A DNA stretch of 64,000 nt, from assembly GCA_017399185.1 (NCBI GenBank), contig JAFQEA010000008.1, forward strand, positions 124,001 to 188,000. Direction: 5' to 3'. The position numbers were made by a program, and so were the translations under genes. The DNA comes from Clostridia bacterium. GTDB lineage: Bacteria > Bacillota > Clostridia > Christensenellales > Borkfalkiaceae. The notes under the pieces were generated by a model. It was not told the DNA's origin, made no database searches, and worked only from the letters and a program-made list of their open reading frames with translations. Of this stretch, positions 16,847 through 25,363 are shown in pieces. Every line of letters begins with the position of its first letter. Positions within the stretch are counted from its first letter, which is position 1.

Positions 16847-17611
16847 ATGGACGAAAAATTCAACGCACTTTGCATACGGGCAGTACCGTATAGGGATAAC
16901 GACATTATGTTAACGCTTTTCACGCTTGAAAAGGGTTTAGTGTCCGCAATGGTGCGTGGCGCTAAAAAGCAAGGGGCAAAGCTTAAGTTTTGCACCCAGC
17001 TTTTTTGTTTTGCACAGTACGTTGTGGCTGAAAAATCTTCCCGTCGCACGGTCATTGAAGCAACTGAAGTCGATAGCTTTTACGGCATTAGCGCCGATAT
17101 TGATAAATACTACTCGGCGCTTTCCGTTGTGGAATTTATCCGCGGCATATTAAAGGATGAAATATTAGCTTACGATTTATTCTTATTAACAATCAAAGCG
17201 CTTAAAAATATTAACGAAGGCCTTGTCAGTCCCTACGCTTTATTGGTTAAGTTTTTTGTTGAAGCAATCGACATCTCTGGCTACGGTGTGGACTTTAATA
17301 AATGCGGCGTATGCGGTCACGCAATTAATAACAGGGTATTTTTTGATTTTAACGACTGTCTTTTTAAGTGCGAAAACTGCACCGATGAGTTCGCCGTTGA
17401 AATGCGCTTTTCAACCTACACCTTTTTAAAGAAGGTAAAAAGGCTTCCCATTGACCACCTTAAAACAGATACCTATCTTAAGGATATGGGTGCAGAAGCC
17501 CTTAACCAAAACTGCCTTAACGCCATAAAGTTTTTGGATTTTTATATCCGTGATAAGGTGGGATTAAACCTTAAAACCAATCAAAGCATTATCGAAATGC
17601 TCAAAGCATAA
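16847..17611 (+). CDS. recO: DNA repair protein RecO
   Basis: RecO, with RecR, loads RecA on SSB-coated DNA. The 254-residue protein has an N-terminal OB-fold (LCIRAVPYRDNDIMLTLFT, about 7-25, then GLVSAMVRGAKK), a helical middle and a zinc site made from CGVCGH (about 148) and CENC (about 171). Order era-yqzL-recO is standard. No strong Shine-Dalgarno is visible before the ATG; the preceding repeat hairpin ends only 13 bases away. Confidence 0.92.
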   Translation: MDEKFNALCIRAVPYRDNDIMLTLFTLEKGLVSAMVRGAKKQGAKLKFCTQLFCFAQYVVAEKSSRRTVIEATEVDSFYGISADIDKYYSALSVVEFIRGILKDEILAYDLFLLTIKALKNINEGLVSPYALLVKFFVEAIDISGYGVDFNKCGVCGHAINNRVFFDFNDCLFKCENCTDEFAVEMRFSTYTFLKKVKRLPIDHLKTDTYLKDMGAEALNQNCLNAIKFLDFYIRDKVGLNLKTNQSIIEMLKA

Positions 17612-17624
17612 CTAAAAAGCAGAT

Positions 17625-17687
17625 AAAAAAAACACCGAAAATGCGTGCTCTCCGTTAAGGATAACACGCATTTTCGGTGGTTTTTTT
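17625..17687. terminator. Bidirectional terminator between recO and VUT gene
   Basis: A perfect 15-base inverted repeat, CACCGAAAATGCGTG (17633-17647) and CACGCATTTTCGGTG (17665-17679), flanked by A and T runs on both sides. It can end transcription from recO and from the convergent minus-strand gene. Confidence 0.93.
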
Positions 17688-17688
17688 A

Positions 17689-18360
17689 TTAATCAATATA
17701 AACTAATTTTTCGTCCTTTTTGAATTTGTGGCAGCAAATTAAGCTTGCCATTGCAAATATAAGCGCGATAGCTTTTCCGATAAAAAGTCCGCCTATAACT
17801 TGATAAAACGCATTATTTAGCTCAACGTAGCCAATTAATAGCAGCAGGCCTAAAAAGATTACGCTTTCAATAACCGTGCCAACGATAAGGCAAATTAATA
17901 CGTTAAGGTGCGGGTTTAATTTCTTTGCTTTTAACAGATCGTAAAGCTTACAAACGACTACACCTAATACAAGTGAAGCAACGGTCGTTGAAACAAAGCG
18001 GAGCATGCCTTTAATAAGCGCGGTATCAATCCCCGAAGACGCCCACGTTGACAAAAACTGAATAAACGCCGCAAACAAAACTGCCGCGATAGAAGTTGCA
18101 AGCAAATTATAGGTCTGCTTTTTGCCGTAAAAGGCGTGCATTACGACGATAGTAAACACAAACAAGAAATTCACCACCGCGTCAAGCCCCGTCGGCACGC
18201 CAAAGACCTTAAAAGGATAGTCAAAGGCGTTAAAGATAGAGCCGTTTATTATACAGCCGATTGCCAGCATATAGTTTATTGAAGATTTAGCGCGGGCAGG
18301 GAAGACCACGTAAAGCCCAAACCCCACCACACAAAACAATAAAATTATAATTAAGTTCAT
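17689..18360 (-). CDS. VUT-like integral membrane transporter
   Basis: A 223-residue protein with about six or seven membrane helices and no signal peptide. The layout and the SSGIDTALIKGMLRFVSTTVASL...CKLYDLLK segment followed by VLICLIVGTVIESVIF resemble the VUT/YhhQ family, members of which import queuosine precursors. The match is by pattern only, and other small transporter families are possible. It follows the P-type ATPase gene by 16 bases and probably shares its transcript. Confidence 0.5.
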   Translation of the reverse strand: MNLIIILLFCVVGFGLYVVFPARAKSSINYMLAIGCIINGSIFNAFDYPFKVFGVPTGLDAVVNFLFVFTIVVMHAFYGKKQTYNLLATSIAAVLFAAFIQFLSTWASSGIDTALIKGMLRFVSTTVASLVLGVVVCKLYDLLKAKKLNPHLNVLICLIVGTVIESVIFLGLLLLIGYVELNNAFYQVIGGLFIGKAIALIFAMASLICCHKFKKDEKLVYID

Positions 18361-18376
18361 TTGTAATCCTTAAAGC

Positions 18377-20821
18377 CTATTTTTTGGGCTTTTCTTCATG
18401 CATAATCTTTTTGAACAGTATAAGCAAAGGTATATCAACAGCCAAAAGCCCCAACAAAACAAGTGCTTTATAGATATTGTCTTTAAGCGGTATAAAGCTT
18501 TCAAGCCCGAAAAATCCTTGCGTTACGGTGGTTGCAACAATCAACGTGCAAAGTGTTAAAACAAGCGTTGTTATCAATGCGGTAAGCAAGGCTCTGAATT
18601 TGTTGTAAGGATAGCAAAGCACCAATAAAAACGCCAAACCGCCAAGCGTTAACGCTATTGCAGACATCGTGGTAAAGGTTGCTTCACTAATGCCGATAAC
18701 GGCGCGTAAATCGGGCACTGAATATAAAATCTTAACTGCAAGGGTGTTGAGGATAAGCACCGCCGCACCTGGTATCGCGCGCGCAAATACAATCCTTATA
18801 AAGTTGCCCGTTATGCGCTTATCGTTGGGTTGGATAGAAAGCATAACTGACGGGATACCTATGATAAAGAATTCAAGCATAAGCATCATGCCCGGTGAGA
18901 ACGGGTAATCTGAAACTGACGCTATCGAAATCACCGCGTACAAAAGGGTGAAAAGCGTTTTCATAAGGTAAAGTGACGCAGATTGCTGAATATTGTTTAC
19001 AACGCGCCTGCCTTCCTTTACAACCTTTGGTAAGCAGTTAAAGTTATTATCTAAAAGAACTAGGTGAGCAAGACTTCTTGCCGCGCCGCTACCCGATGCA
19101 ACGGTGATGGAGCAGTCTGCTTCCTTCATAGCCAAAATATCGTTTACGCCGTCACCGGTCATTGCAACCGTGTTGCCGCCCGACTTTAGCGTTTTGATAA
19201 TCAACGCCTTTTGCTCTGGGGAAACTCTGCCGAATACCGAATACTTTGTTGCGGCTTCAATAACTTCCTTTTCGTTAAGCCCAAACAGGTTAACGTAGCT
19301 GTCGTAGCCGTCAACACCCGCACGGCGCGCGATTTCTGAAACGGTAACAGGGTCGTCGCCCGAAATAATCTTGACTAAAACGTCGTTTTCTTTAAACCAT
19401 TTGATTGTTTCAATGGCTTCGGGGCGGATATTGTCCTGCAAAACAACAAGCCCTAACGCTTCGCGGTTTTCAGGTAAAATCTCGTCAATTATCTGTCCGT
19501 TGGATTTAGCAAGCAGTAAAACGCGTTTACCAAGTGACATTTGCGCTTCAATACGTTCTTTGATTTGGTGCGGGATATCACTTAAAACAAAGTCGGGTGC
19601 GCCTAAAAGATAGGTCGTGTCACCAATGGTGATTGCCGAAAGCTTACGCTCGCTATTAAATGGGATTTTTGCTTTAATTTCGCCAAGGCATTGTCCGTTC
19701 GGGCATTTTTGTTGGGTGCTGACAAATCCAAGTAAAGCGCGTGCGGTCTGGTTGTCTTCTTCAAGCGCGGTTTCCATTGCGCCGATAATCTCAATAAGCT
19801 TATCACGTTCAATGCCGAAGGGGATAGTATCTTCAACCGTCATTTGCCCGTCGGTCAGCGTGCCAGTTTTATCAAGGCACAAAACGTTGGTGCGCGCAAG
19901 CATTTCAAGCGAATACATATCCTGCACCAGCGTATTATAGCTTGCAAGCTTGATAATACCAACCGCAAGGGATAAGGTGGTTAAGAAGAACATACCCGCA
20001 GGTATCATACCTATAATAACCGAAATCGTCGGTATAACAACGCCCGTTGCAAAGCTTTCAACCTTGCCGGCGGCGGTGTAAAGGTGGTTTTGTACGATAA
20101 ACGTACCGATTGCAATAGGGATAATAAGTAAGCTTACGCTTTTAATGATTGTATTAAGCGCGTTAAGTAGCTTTGAGTTGGTTTTTTGGTAAGCTTTAGC
20201 CTTTGCAGCTAAAGTTTGAACGTAGCTTTCCGCCCCAACCTTGTCTGCGCGTGCAAAGCACGTTCCGCCAACGACAAAGCTACCGCTAAAAAGGCTGTCG
20301 CCCGCGCATTTTTTGATTGCCTTGGATTCGCCCGTTAAAAGCGATTCGTTAACTTCAACGGCGCCGTCTAAAACGATGCAGTCGGCAGGGATTTGTGAGC
20401 CAAGCTTTAATAAAAGCACGTCGTCTAACACAACGTCTGAAACCGCAATTTCTATCTGCTTGCCGTTTCTTACGACGATTTGCGTCGGCGCTTTGACAAG
20501 CGAAAGCCTTTCGACCGTCAATTTAGCGCGGATTTCCTGTATAACGCCGATAATGGCGTTTGCAACGAATATAAGCACGAACATATAGTTCGATAACTGC
20601 GTATCCTTTGCAACCGATAATAAAACGAAGAAGCACGCAAAGCACAAAAGGTTGAAAAAGGTGCAAAAGTTATCAACAAAAATCTTTAAATAAGACTTGG
20701 AAGATTTATTTTTGACCTTGTTTGTCAGCCCTTTTGATATCCTTTCATTAACGGCGTTATCATTAAGCCCAACCTTTATATCGGGCACGATTCTTTCAAT
20801 ATTTGGGTTGTTGTTTTCCAT
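18377..20821 (-). CDS. P-type cation-transporting ATPase
   Basis: An 814-residue E1-E2 ATPase. In order: N-terminal helices, the actuator domain with LLTGESKAI (about 165), the M4 segment GMIPAGMFF (about 270-278), the phosphorylation motif LDKTGTLTDG (about 316-325), a nucleotide domain with FNSERKLSAI (about 390) and the hinge MTGDGVNDILAM (about 555-566), then six C-terminal helices. The general pattern is close to CtpE-like or calcium/magnesium-type pumps and lacks CPC, so it is not a heavy-metal pump. The transported ion cannot be assigned. All catalytic motifs are intact, unlike the divergent neighbour at 21.1 kb. Confidence 0.9.
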   Translation of the reverse strand: MENNNPNIERIVPDIKVGLNDNAVNERISKGLTNKVKNKSSKSYLKIFVDNFCTFFNLLCFACFFVLLSVAKDTQLSNYMFVLIFVANAIIGVIQEIRAKLTVERLSLVKAPTQIVVRNGKQIEIAVSDVVLDDVLLLKLGSQIPADCIVLDGAVEVNESLLTGESKAIKKCAGDSLFSGSFVVGGTCFARADKVGAESYVQTLAAKAKAYQKTNSKLLNALNTIIKSVSLLIIPIAIGTFIVQNHLYTAAGKVESFATGVVIPTISVIIGMIPAGMFFLTTLSLAVGIIKLASYNTLVQDMYSLEMLARTNVLCLDKTGTLTDGQMTVEDTIPFGIERDKLIEIIGAMETALEEDNQTARALLGFVSTQQKCPNGQCLGEIKAKIPFNSERKLSAITIGDTTYLLGAPDFVLSDIPHQIKERIEAQMSLGKRVLLLAKSNGQIIDEILPENREALGLVVLQDNIRPEAIETIKWFKENDVLVKIISGDDPVTVSEIARRAGVDGYDSYVNLFGLNEKEVIEAATKYSVFGRVSPEQKALIIKTLKSGGNTVAMTGDGVNDILAMKEADCSITVASGSGAARSLAHLVLLDNNFNCLPKVVKEGRRVVNNIQQSASLYLMKTLFTLLYAVISIASVSDYPFSPGMMLMLEFFIIGIPSVMLSIQPNDKRITGNFIRIVFARAIPGAAVLILNTLAVKILYSVPDLRAVIGISEATFTTMSAIALTLGGLAFLLVLCYPYNKFRALLTALITTLVLTLCTLIVATTVTQGFFGLESFIPLKDNIYKALVLLGLLAVDIPLLILFKKIMHEEKPKK

Positions 20822-21042
20822 AATTACCTATGTAAACTTAATACATTAAGTTTTTCTATTACTTATTTGGGGTTCCCCCAAGTGTAAAGCATTATAGCAA
20901 AAAGAATTTTTTTTGGCAAGCGTAATTATATACAAATTGCCTTTAGCAAAGCACGTACGGCGCATAAATTGGTGAATTTTGTAAAAAATTAATGTTTTTA
21001 TAAGAAAAAACGCCTTACTTTTATTACGCAATAAAATTAAGA

Positions 21043-21069
21043 TTGACAAAAGCGGTCAAATTATATAAA
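21043..21069 (+). promoter_or_regulatory. Predicted promoter of the P1B-like gene
   Basis: TTGACA (21043-21048), a 15-base spacer and TATAAA (21064-21069), with AAGGTGG just downstream as ribosome-binding site. The 282-base gap to the divergent P-type ATPase gene otherwise shows only A/T-rich sequence. Confidence 0.5.
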
Positions 21070-21103
21070 ATAGCACTATAATAAAAACAAGGTGGTGGCT
21101 TTT

Positions 21104-22897
21104 TTGCAATATCGCTACAAATTACACGGCTATAACGATAATCAGGATTTTTTATCAGCCGTTCAAAAAATTAAAGACGTAACAGAGGTTTTAGTTGACG
21201 ATGGTGACCTTTTGGTTACCGTAAGCGACAGGGCGTATGAGTTTGACTTTTTAAACGCTTTATTTGCCGTATCTGAAGATTTTAACATCGTCCTTGATAT
21301 GGGGGATGATGAAGAAGAAAATGCCGATAACGGGCCTATAGAAGAGGATTTACCTGAAGAATTGCCCGAATCCGCACCAAAAACCACAGCTAAACCCGTT
21401 AAAAAGGACAATAAAGTCGTCAACGATATTTTAGACGATAACGATTATGACGACGCGCTTGAAAAGGGTAAAAAGGAATTCAAAAAGGACGTCATCGCAA
21501 GGGCTATCGAGCTTTTAATTGCTATCGTGGTTTTCGGTGTAAGCTTTATATTTGAGATAAGCAATCAAACCTTTAGTGTAAGAACTATTTTAACAATAAT
21601 TGCTTTCTCTGTTGCCGGATACGAAGCAGTTTACCAAGCCTTTTTTGAGATTGCAAAAAAACGCTTCTTTGACGGAAGCTTGATATCACTGCTTGCTGCA
21701 GTCGTATTAATCATCGTTGGGTATTCCGACTGGGCAACCGCGTTTATCATTTTGTTTGCTATTGCACAAGCCGTTGTTACACTTTCAGACAAAAAGCGCA
21801 AGCTTTTGGTTGATGAAGCCTTTTATACCGGAAGTTTACCCGTTTTACTTGACGGCAAATACGTTGCCGTTAACACGTTAAAGCAAGGCAACGTAATAAC
21901 CCTTAACCCGGGCGACGTTGTGCCTTGTGACGGTACGATTTTATGCGACGGTCAATTAAGCAGCTACACCGTTGATTTCAGTGATAAATTAGACTATCAG
22001 GAAGGCGATTTAGTTTTAGCAGGCAGCGTTGTTATCAATCAAAAAATAACCGTAAAGCTTACCAAAAATTACGGCGAAAGCTTGATTGACGTTAACCGTA
22101 AAGCCTTTGAGGACCGCACCGCATTACAAAACTCACCAAAATACAAAAAAATCAAGAAAATCGGCTTATACGTGGACATTTTAGTTCTTTTTGCCGCTTT
22201 AATTATCAGCTTTTTATTACCTTTAAAAGAAAGTAATTACGTCAGCGGCCTAATTTATTGGGCACAGCGCGGCGCACTTTTATTAACGTTCACGCTGGCA
22301 AGCTTTGCAATCAATCTTGTATGGTCGCTCCGCCAAAATATTTATGCAATCGCAATTTTAAAGGGAATAAGCCTAGGTGATGACGATAACGTTGCTAAAA
22401 TTGCAAAAGCCAACGCATTGAAAATCAGCCCCTACCTTTTATTAGACGATACCCTTAACTCAATTAATAAGGGTAGCTTACCTATTTTGAACGAGCTTCA
22501 TCAAGCAGGCTTACAAAATATTGTCGTCGACTTTGAAGAAGCACCCGTCCCCGAAGATATCAAAAAGCAGCTTGACTTTGTTCAGTCGCCTTTAAAGCGT
22601 GAAAACATGCTTTATATCGGCAACGGTAAGGGCGATATTTCCGTCCGCGGCGGTGATACGAATATTTTAAACGGTCAAATCGGCTTTGCACCCGTTGCAT
22701 ACAAGCTTTGCAAAAACGCCCGTAAAACAAAAAACGTGCTTTCGGTTTTACTTATTGCGGTAAAGCTTGCGTGCATTATAGGCACCTTCTTTATTCCGTT
22801 TAAAACCCTGTCAATGCTCGTTTGGGTTATCTTGTGCGGTTTAGTCGTTGCAATTTCTTCATTGACAACGTTTTTGTCAGTAAGCAAAATTAACTGA
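21104..22897 (+). CDS. Degenerate P1B-type ATPase homologue (pseudo-ATPase)
   Basis: A 597-residue protein with the domain order of a heavy-metal P1B ATPase but without its active site. The N-terminal 70 residues look like an HMA domain lacking CxxC, followed by a long acidic linker. Helices (about 140-235) lead to an actuator-like domain with NPGDVVPCDGTIL (about 264), where TGES is replaced by FSDKL. The M4 ion site CPC is replaced by ASFAIN, DKTGT by LDDTL and GDGxND by GNGKGD; the nucleotide domain is much shortened. Two terminal helices match M5-M6. It cannot be a normal pump; a sensing or scaffolding role is inference. TTG start chosen for AAGGTGG 8 bases upstream. Confidence 0.7.
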   Translation: MQYRYKLHGYNDNQDFLSAVQKIKDVTEVLVDDGDLLVTVSDRAYEFDFLNALFAVSEDFNIVLDMGDDEEENADNGPIEEDLPEELPESAPKTTAKPVKKDNKVVNDILDDNDYDDALEKGKKEFKKDVIARAIELLIAIVVFGVSFIFEISNQTFSVRTILTIIAFSVAGYEAVYQAFFEIAKKRFFDGSLISLLAAVVLIIVGYSDWATAFIILFAIAQAVVTLSDKKRKLLVDEAFYTGSLPVLLDGKYVAVNTLKQGNVITLNPGDVVPCDGTILCDGQLSSYTVDFSDKLDYQEGDLVLAGSVVINQKITVKLTKNYGESLIDVNRKAFEDRTALQNSPKYKKIKKIGLYVDILVLFAALIISFLLPLKESNYVSGLIYWAQRGALLLTFTLASFAINLVWSLRQNIYAIAILKGISLGDDDNVAKIAKANALKISPYLLLDDTLNSINKGSLPILNELHQAGLQNIVVDFEEAPVPEDIKKQLDFVQSPLKRENMLYIGNGKGDISVRGGDTNILNGQIGFAPVAYKLCKNARKTKNVLSVLLIAVKLACIIGTFFIPFKTLSMLVWVILCGLVVAISSLTTFLSVSKIN

Positions 22898-22911
22898 AAA
22901 TTTATAATCCT

Positions 22912-22939
22912 GCCGTGGCAAATCCGCCACGGCTTTTTT
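22912..22939 (+). terminator. Intrinsic terminator of pseudo-ATPase gene
   Basis: GCCGTGGC and GCCACGGC arms with a 6-base loop, followed by six T residues, directly after the gene. Confidence 0.92.
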
Positions 22940-23002
22940 ATTTTAAAAAATAAAATTCACCAAAAAAACACTTTTAGGCGCGCTATTTTGACACGCATTT
23001 TG

Positions 23003-23065
23003 TTGACATTATTTTAGTAAAATAATATAATAACAAAAAAACTAAAAATTGTTAGCAACCTAACA
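23003..23065 (+). promoter_or_regulatory. Consensus promoter and MarR-type operator
   Basis: TTGACA (23003-23008), a 17-base spacer and TATAAT (23026-23031) match the sigma-A consensus exactly. The inverted repeat TGTTAG-CAAC-CTAACA (23050-23065) lies from about +12 to +28, just before the marR-like start, as expected for autorepression. Confidence 0.75.
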
Positions 23066-23084
23066 TTATTTTTAAGGGTAAATT

Positions 23085-23621
23085 ATGTATTTTGTCGGGC
23101 GTGAGCTTAAAAAAACACACAACCTTATAGCACGCGTAATTGAAGACACACAAAAGCCCCAAACCAAAAGGGGGTGCTGTGTTTCTTTTATGACGCGCAA
23201 AATCATTGATTTTTTATACCGCAACCAAAGCAAGCAGGTTTTCCAGCGCGATATCGAAAAGGAATTTTCCCTTCGCCGCTCATCGGCAAGCCAGCTTTTA
23301 TCCAAAATGGAAGAAGGCGGGTATATAGTCAGGCTTACAAGCCAAAAGGATAAACGACTTAAAGCAATCGTATTAACCGATAAGGCTGAAAAAAAGTGTG
23401 CTGACTTTAAAAAGGGTATTACAAGGTTTGAAGAAAGCCTTATTGATGGCTTGTCAAGTGAAGAAGTTGAAGCCTTTTTAAAAACCCTTTATAAAATACA
23501 GGATAATGTCCAAAAGTTGACCAATAAGTCGGTTAACAGCAAAAACGAATGCGAAATCCAAATAAAAAATCAAACCAAAAATCAAGATAAAACAAACAAA
23601 AGGGGGTGTAAAACGGTATGA
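23085..23621 (+). CDS. MarR-family transcriptional regulator
   Basis: A 178-residue winged-helix regulator. The DNA-binding part is VFQRDIEKEFSLRRSSASQLLSKMEEGGYI (split helix-turn-helix, about 52-81), followed by the wing with the conserved D-x-R-x-K pattern (QKDKRLKAIVLT, about 87-98) and a C-terminal dimerisation helix; the last ~25 residues are a Lys/Asn-rich tail. It lies directly before, and overlaps by 4 bases, a pair of ABC exporter genes, so it probably represses the whole operon in response to a substrate. A palindrome in the leader is the likely operator. Confidence 0.88.
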   Translation: MYFVGRELKKTHNLIARVIEDTQKPQTKRGCCVSFMTRKIIDFLYRNQSKQVFQRDIEKEFSLRRSSASQLLSKMEEGGYIVRLTSQKDKRLKAIVLTDKAEKKCADFKKGITRFEESLIDGLSSEEVEAFLKTLYKIQDNVQKLTNKSVNSKNECEIQIKNQTKNQDKTNKRGCKTV

Positions 23622-25363
23622 TTTCTTTAATCAAAAGATGCGTCCGTCAATATAAAAAGGCGTCAATTTTATCGCCGATTTACGTTGCTCTTGAGTGCGT
23701 TTTTGATATACTTATTCCATTTATTATGACCTTTTTACTAGAGGAAGGCGTAAACAAAAAGGACAGCAACGCAATCATTTGCTACGGGCTTATTTTAGCG
23801 GCGCTTGCCCTTGTTGCACTCTTATTTGGGGCGCTTTCAGGCGTACAATGTGCAAAGGCGGCAAACGGCTTTGCAACAAATATCCGTAAAGATATGTTTG
23901 AGCATATCCAAACCTTTTCCTTCAGCAATATTGATAAGTTTTCACACGCGTCGTTAGTTACACGTCTTACAACCGACGTTAACTCTGTACAAATGGCGTA
24001 CATGATGATAATAAGGATTGCAATCCGCGCACCGCTTATGCTTATTTTCGGTGTTATAATGACAGTTTACGCCGGCGGCGCACTTGCAGGCATATTTGCA
24101 CTTGTTATCCCAATCCTTATTGTAGGGCTTTTACTTATTTTTAAGTTCGCATACCCATTATTTAAAACCTTATTTAAAAAGTACGACCGTATGAATACCG
24201 TAGTTGAAGAAAATATCCGCGGTATGCGCGTTGTTAAATCAACGGTAAGGGAAGACGCTGAAATTAAAAAATTCAGCCAAGCGTCAAACGATATTTATAA
24301 GACCTTTAGTAAGGCAGAAAGAATCGTTGCCTTTGCAAGCCCGCTTATGCAGCTGGCGATGTACTTAAGCATTACGCTGATAAGCTGGTTTGGTGCAAAC
24401 CTTGTTATATCTTCAAACGGGCAGGCATTAAATCAAAGTCAGCTTACGATGATTATAACTTACAGCTCACAAATATTAATGAGCCTTATGATGCTTTCGA
24501 TGATTTATATCAACGTTACTATGAGTAAGGCATCAATCGACCGTATTAACGAAGTTTTAAACGAAACTCCTGAAATCAAAAATCCTGAAAACCCGGTCTA
24601 TAAGGCGGTTAACGGCCAAATTGACTTTGAAAACGTAAGCTTTTCATACAAGGGCGAAGGCGGCGTTTATTGCTTAAAGGACGTTAATTTACACGTTAAA
24701 AGCGGGCAAACGGTCGGCATTATCGGCGCAACGGGTAGCTCAAAAACCACGCTTGTTCAGCTTTTGCCAAGGCTTTACGACGCAACGGTCGGCACGGTCA
24801 AAATTGGCGGCGTTGACGTTAAGGATTACGACCTTGATACCTTAAGAAGCGCCGTTGCAATGGTGCTTCAGAAGAACGTTTTATTCTCCGGTACTATCCG
24901 CGACAATATGAAGTGGGGTAAACCTGACGCTACCGATGAAGAAATCAACAACGCCTTAAAGCTTGCTTGTGCGTATGATTTCGTTCAAGGCCTTGGCGGG
25001 CTTGACACCCATATTGAGCAAGGCGGCTCAAACGTATCTGGCGGTCAAAAGCAAAGGCTTTGTATCGCGCGTGCGCTCATTGCAAATCCAAAAATTATCG
25101 TTTTGGACGACTCAACCAGCGCCGTCGATATGAACACAGACCTTCTTATCAGAAAGGCGTTTAAGGAATACATTCCTGAAACCACAAAATTAATTATTGC
25201 ACAGCGCGTTGTATCCGTTATGGATGCCGACCTTATTATCGTTATGGATAATGGCGAGGTCGTTGCCCAAGGCACGCACACAGAGCTTATGGACACTTGC
25301 GAAATTTATCGTGAGGTTTACGAAACACAGCAAAGCGGGGGTGATTTTGATGGCGAAAACTAA
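23618..25363 (+). CDS. ABC exporter half-transporter, degenerate-site subunit
   Basis: A 581-residue fusion of six membrane helices and an ABC domain, type IV exporter (multidrug/lipid class). Walker A is GATGSSKTTL (about 369), where the usual final Gly is Ser; the signature is VSGGQKQRL (about 474); Walker B is IIVLDDSTSAVD (about 494), with Asp at the catalytic Glu position. An Asp there is the hallmark of the degenerate half of heterodimeric exporters such as BmrC/TM287. The partner gene overlaps by 14 bases, and a MarR regulator precedes it, so a drug or toxic-metabolite efflux pump is likely. Confidence 0.9.
   Translation: MISLIKRCVRQYKKASILSPIYVALECVFDILIPFIMTFLLEEGVNKKDSNAIICYGLILAALALVALLFGALSGVQCAKAANGFATNIRKDMFEHIQTFSFSNIDKFSHASLVTRLTTDVNSVQMAYMMIIRIAIRAPLMLIFGVIMTVYAGGALAGIFALVIPILIVGLLLIFKFAYPLFKTLFKKYDRMNTVVEENIRGMRVVKSTVREDAEIKKFSQASNDIYKTFSKAERIVAFASPLMQLAMYLSITLISWFGANLVISSNGQALNQSQLTMIITYSSQILMSLMMLSMIYINVTMSKASIDRINEVLNETPEIKNPENPVYKAVNGQIDFENVSFSYKGEGGVYCLKDVNLHVKSGQTVGIIGATGSSKTTLVQLLPRLYDATVGTVKIGGVDVKDYDLDTLRSAVAMVLQKNVLFSGTIRDNMKWGKPDATDEEINNALKLACAYDFVQGLGGLDTHIEQGGSNVSGGQKQRLCIARALIANPKIIVLDDSTSAVDMNTDLLIRKAFKEYIPETTKLIIAQRVVSVMDADLIIVMDNGEVVAQGTHTELMDTCEIYREVYETQQSGGDFDGEN

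Noticed and set aside
25197..25349. Longer start for the second ABC exporter gene
   Set aside because: The upstream codons overlap the first ABC gene's ATPase domain in another frame; ATG 25350 gives a normal N-terminus.
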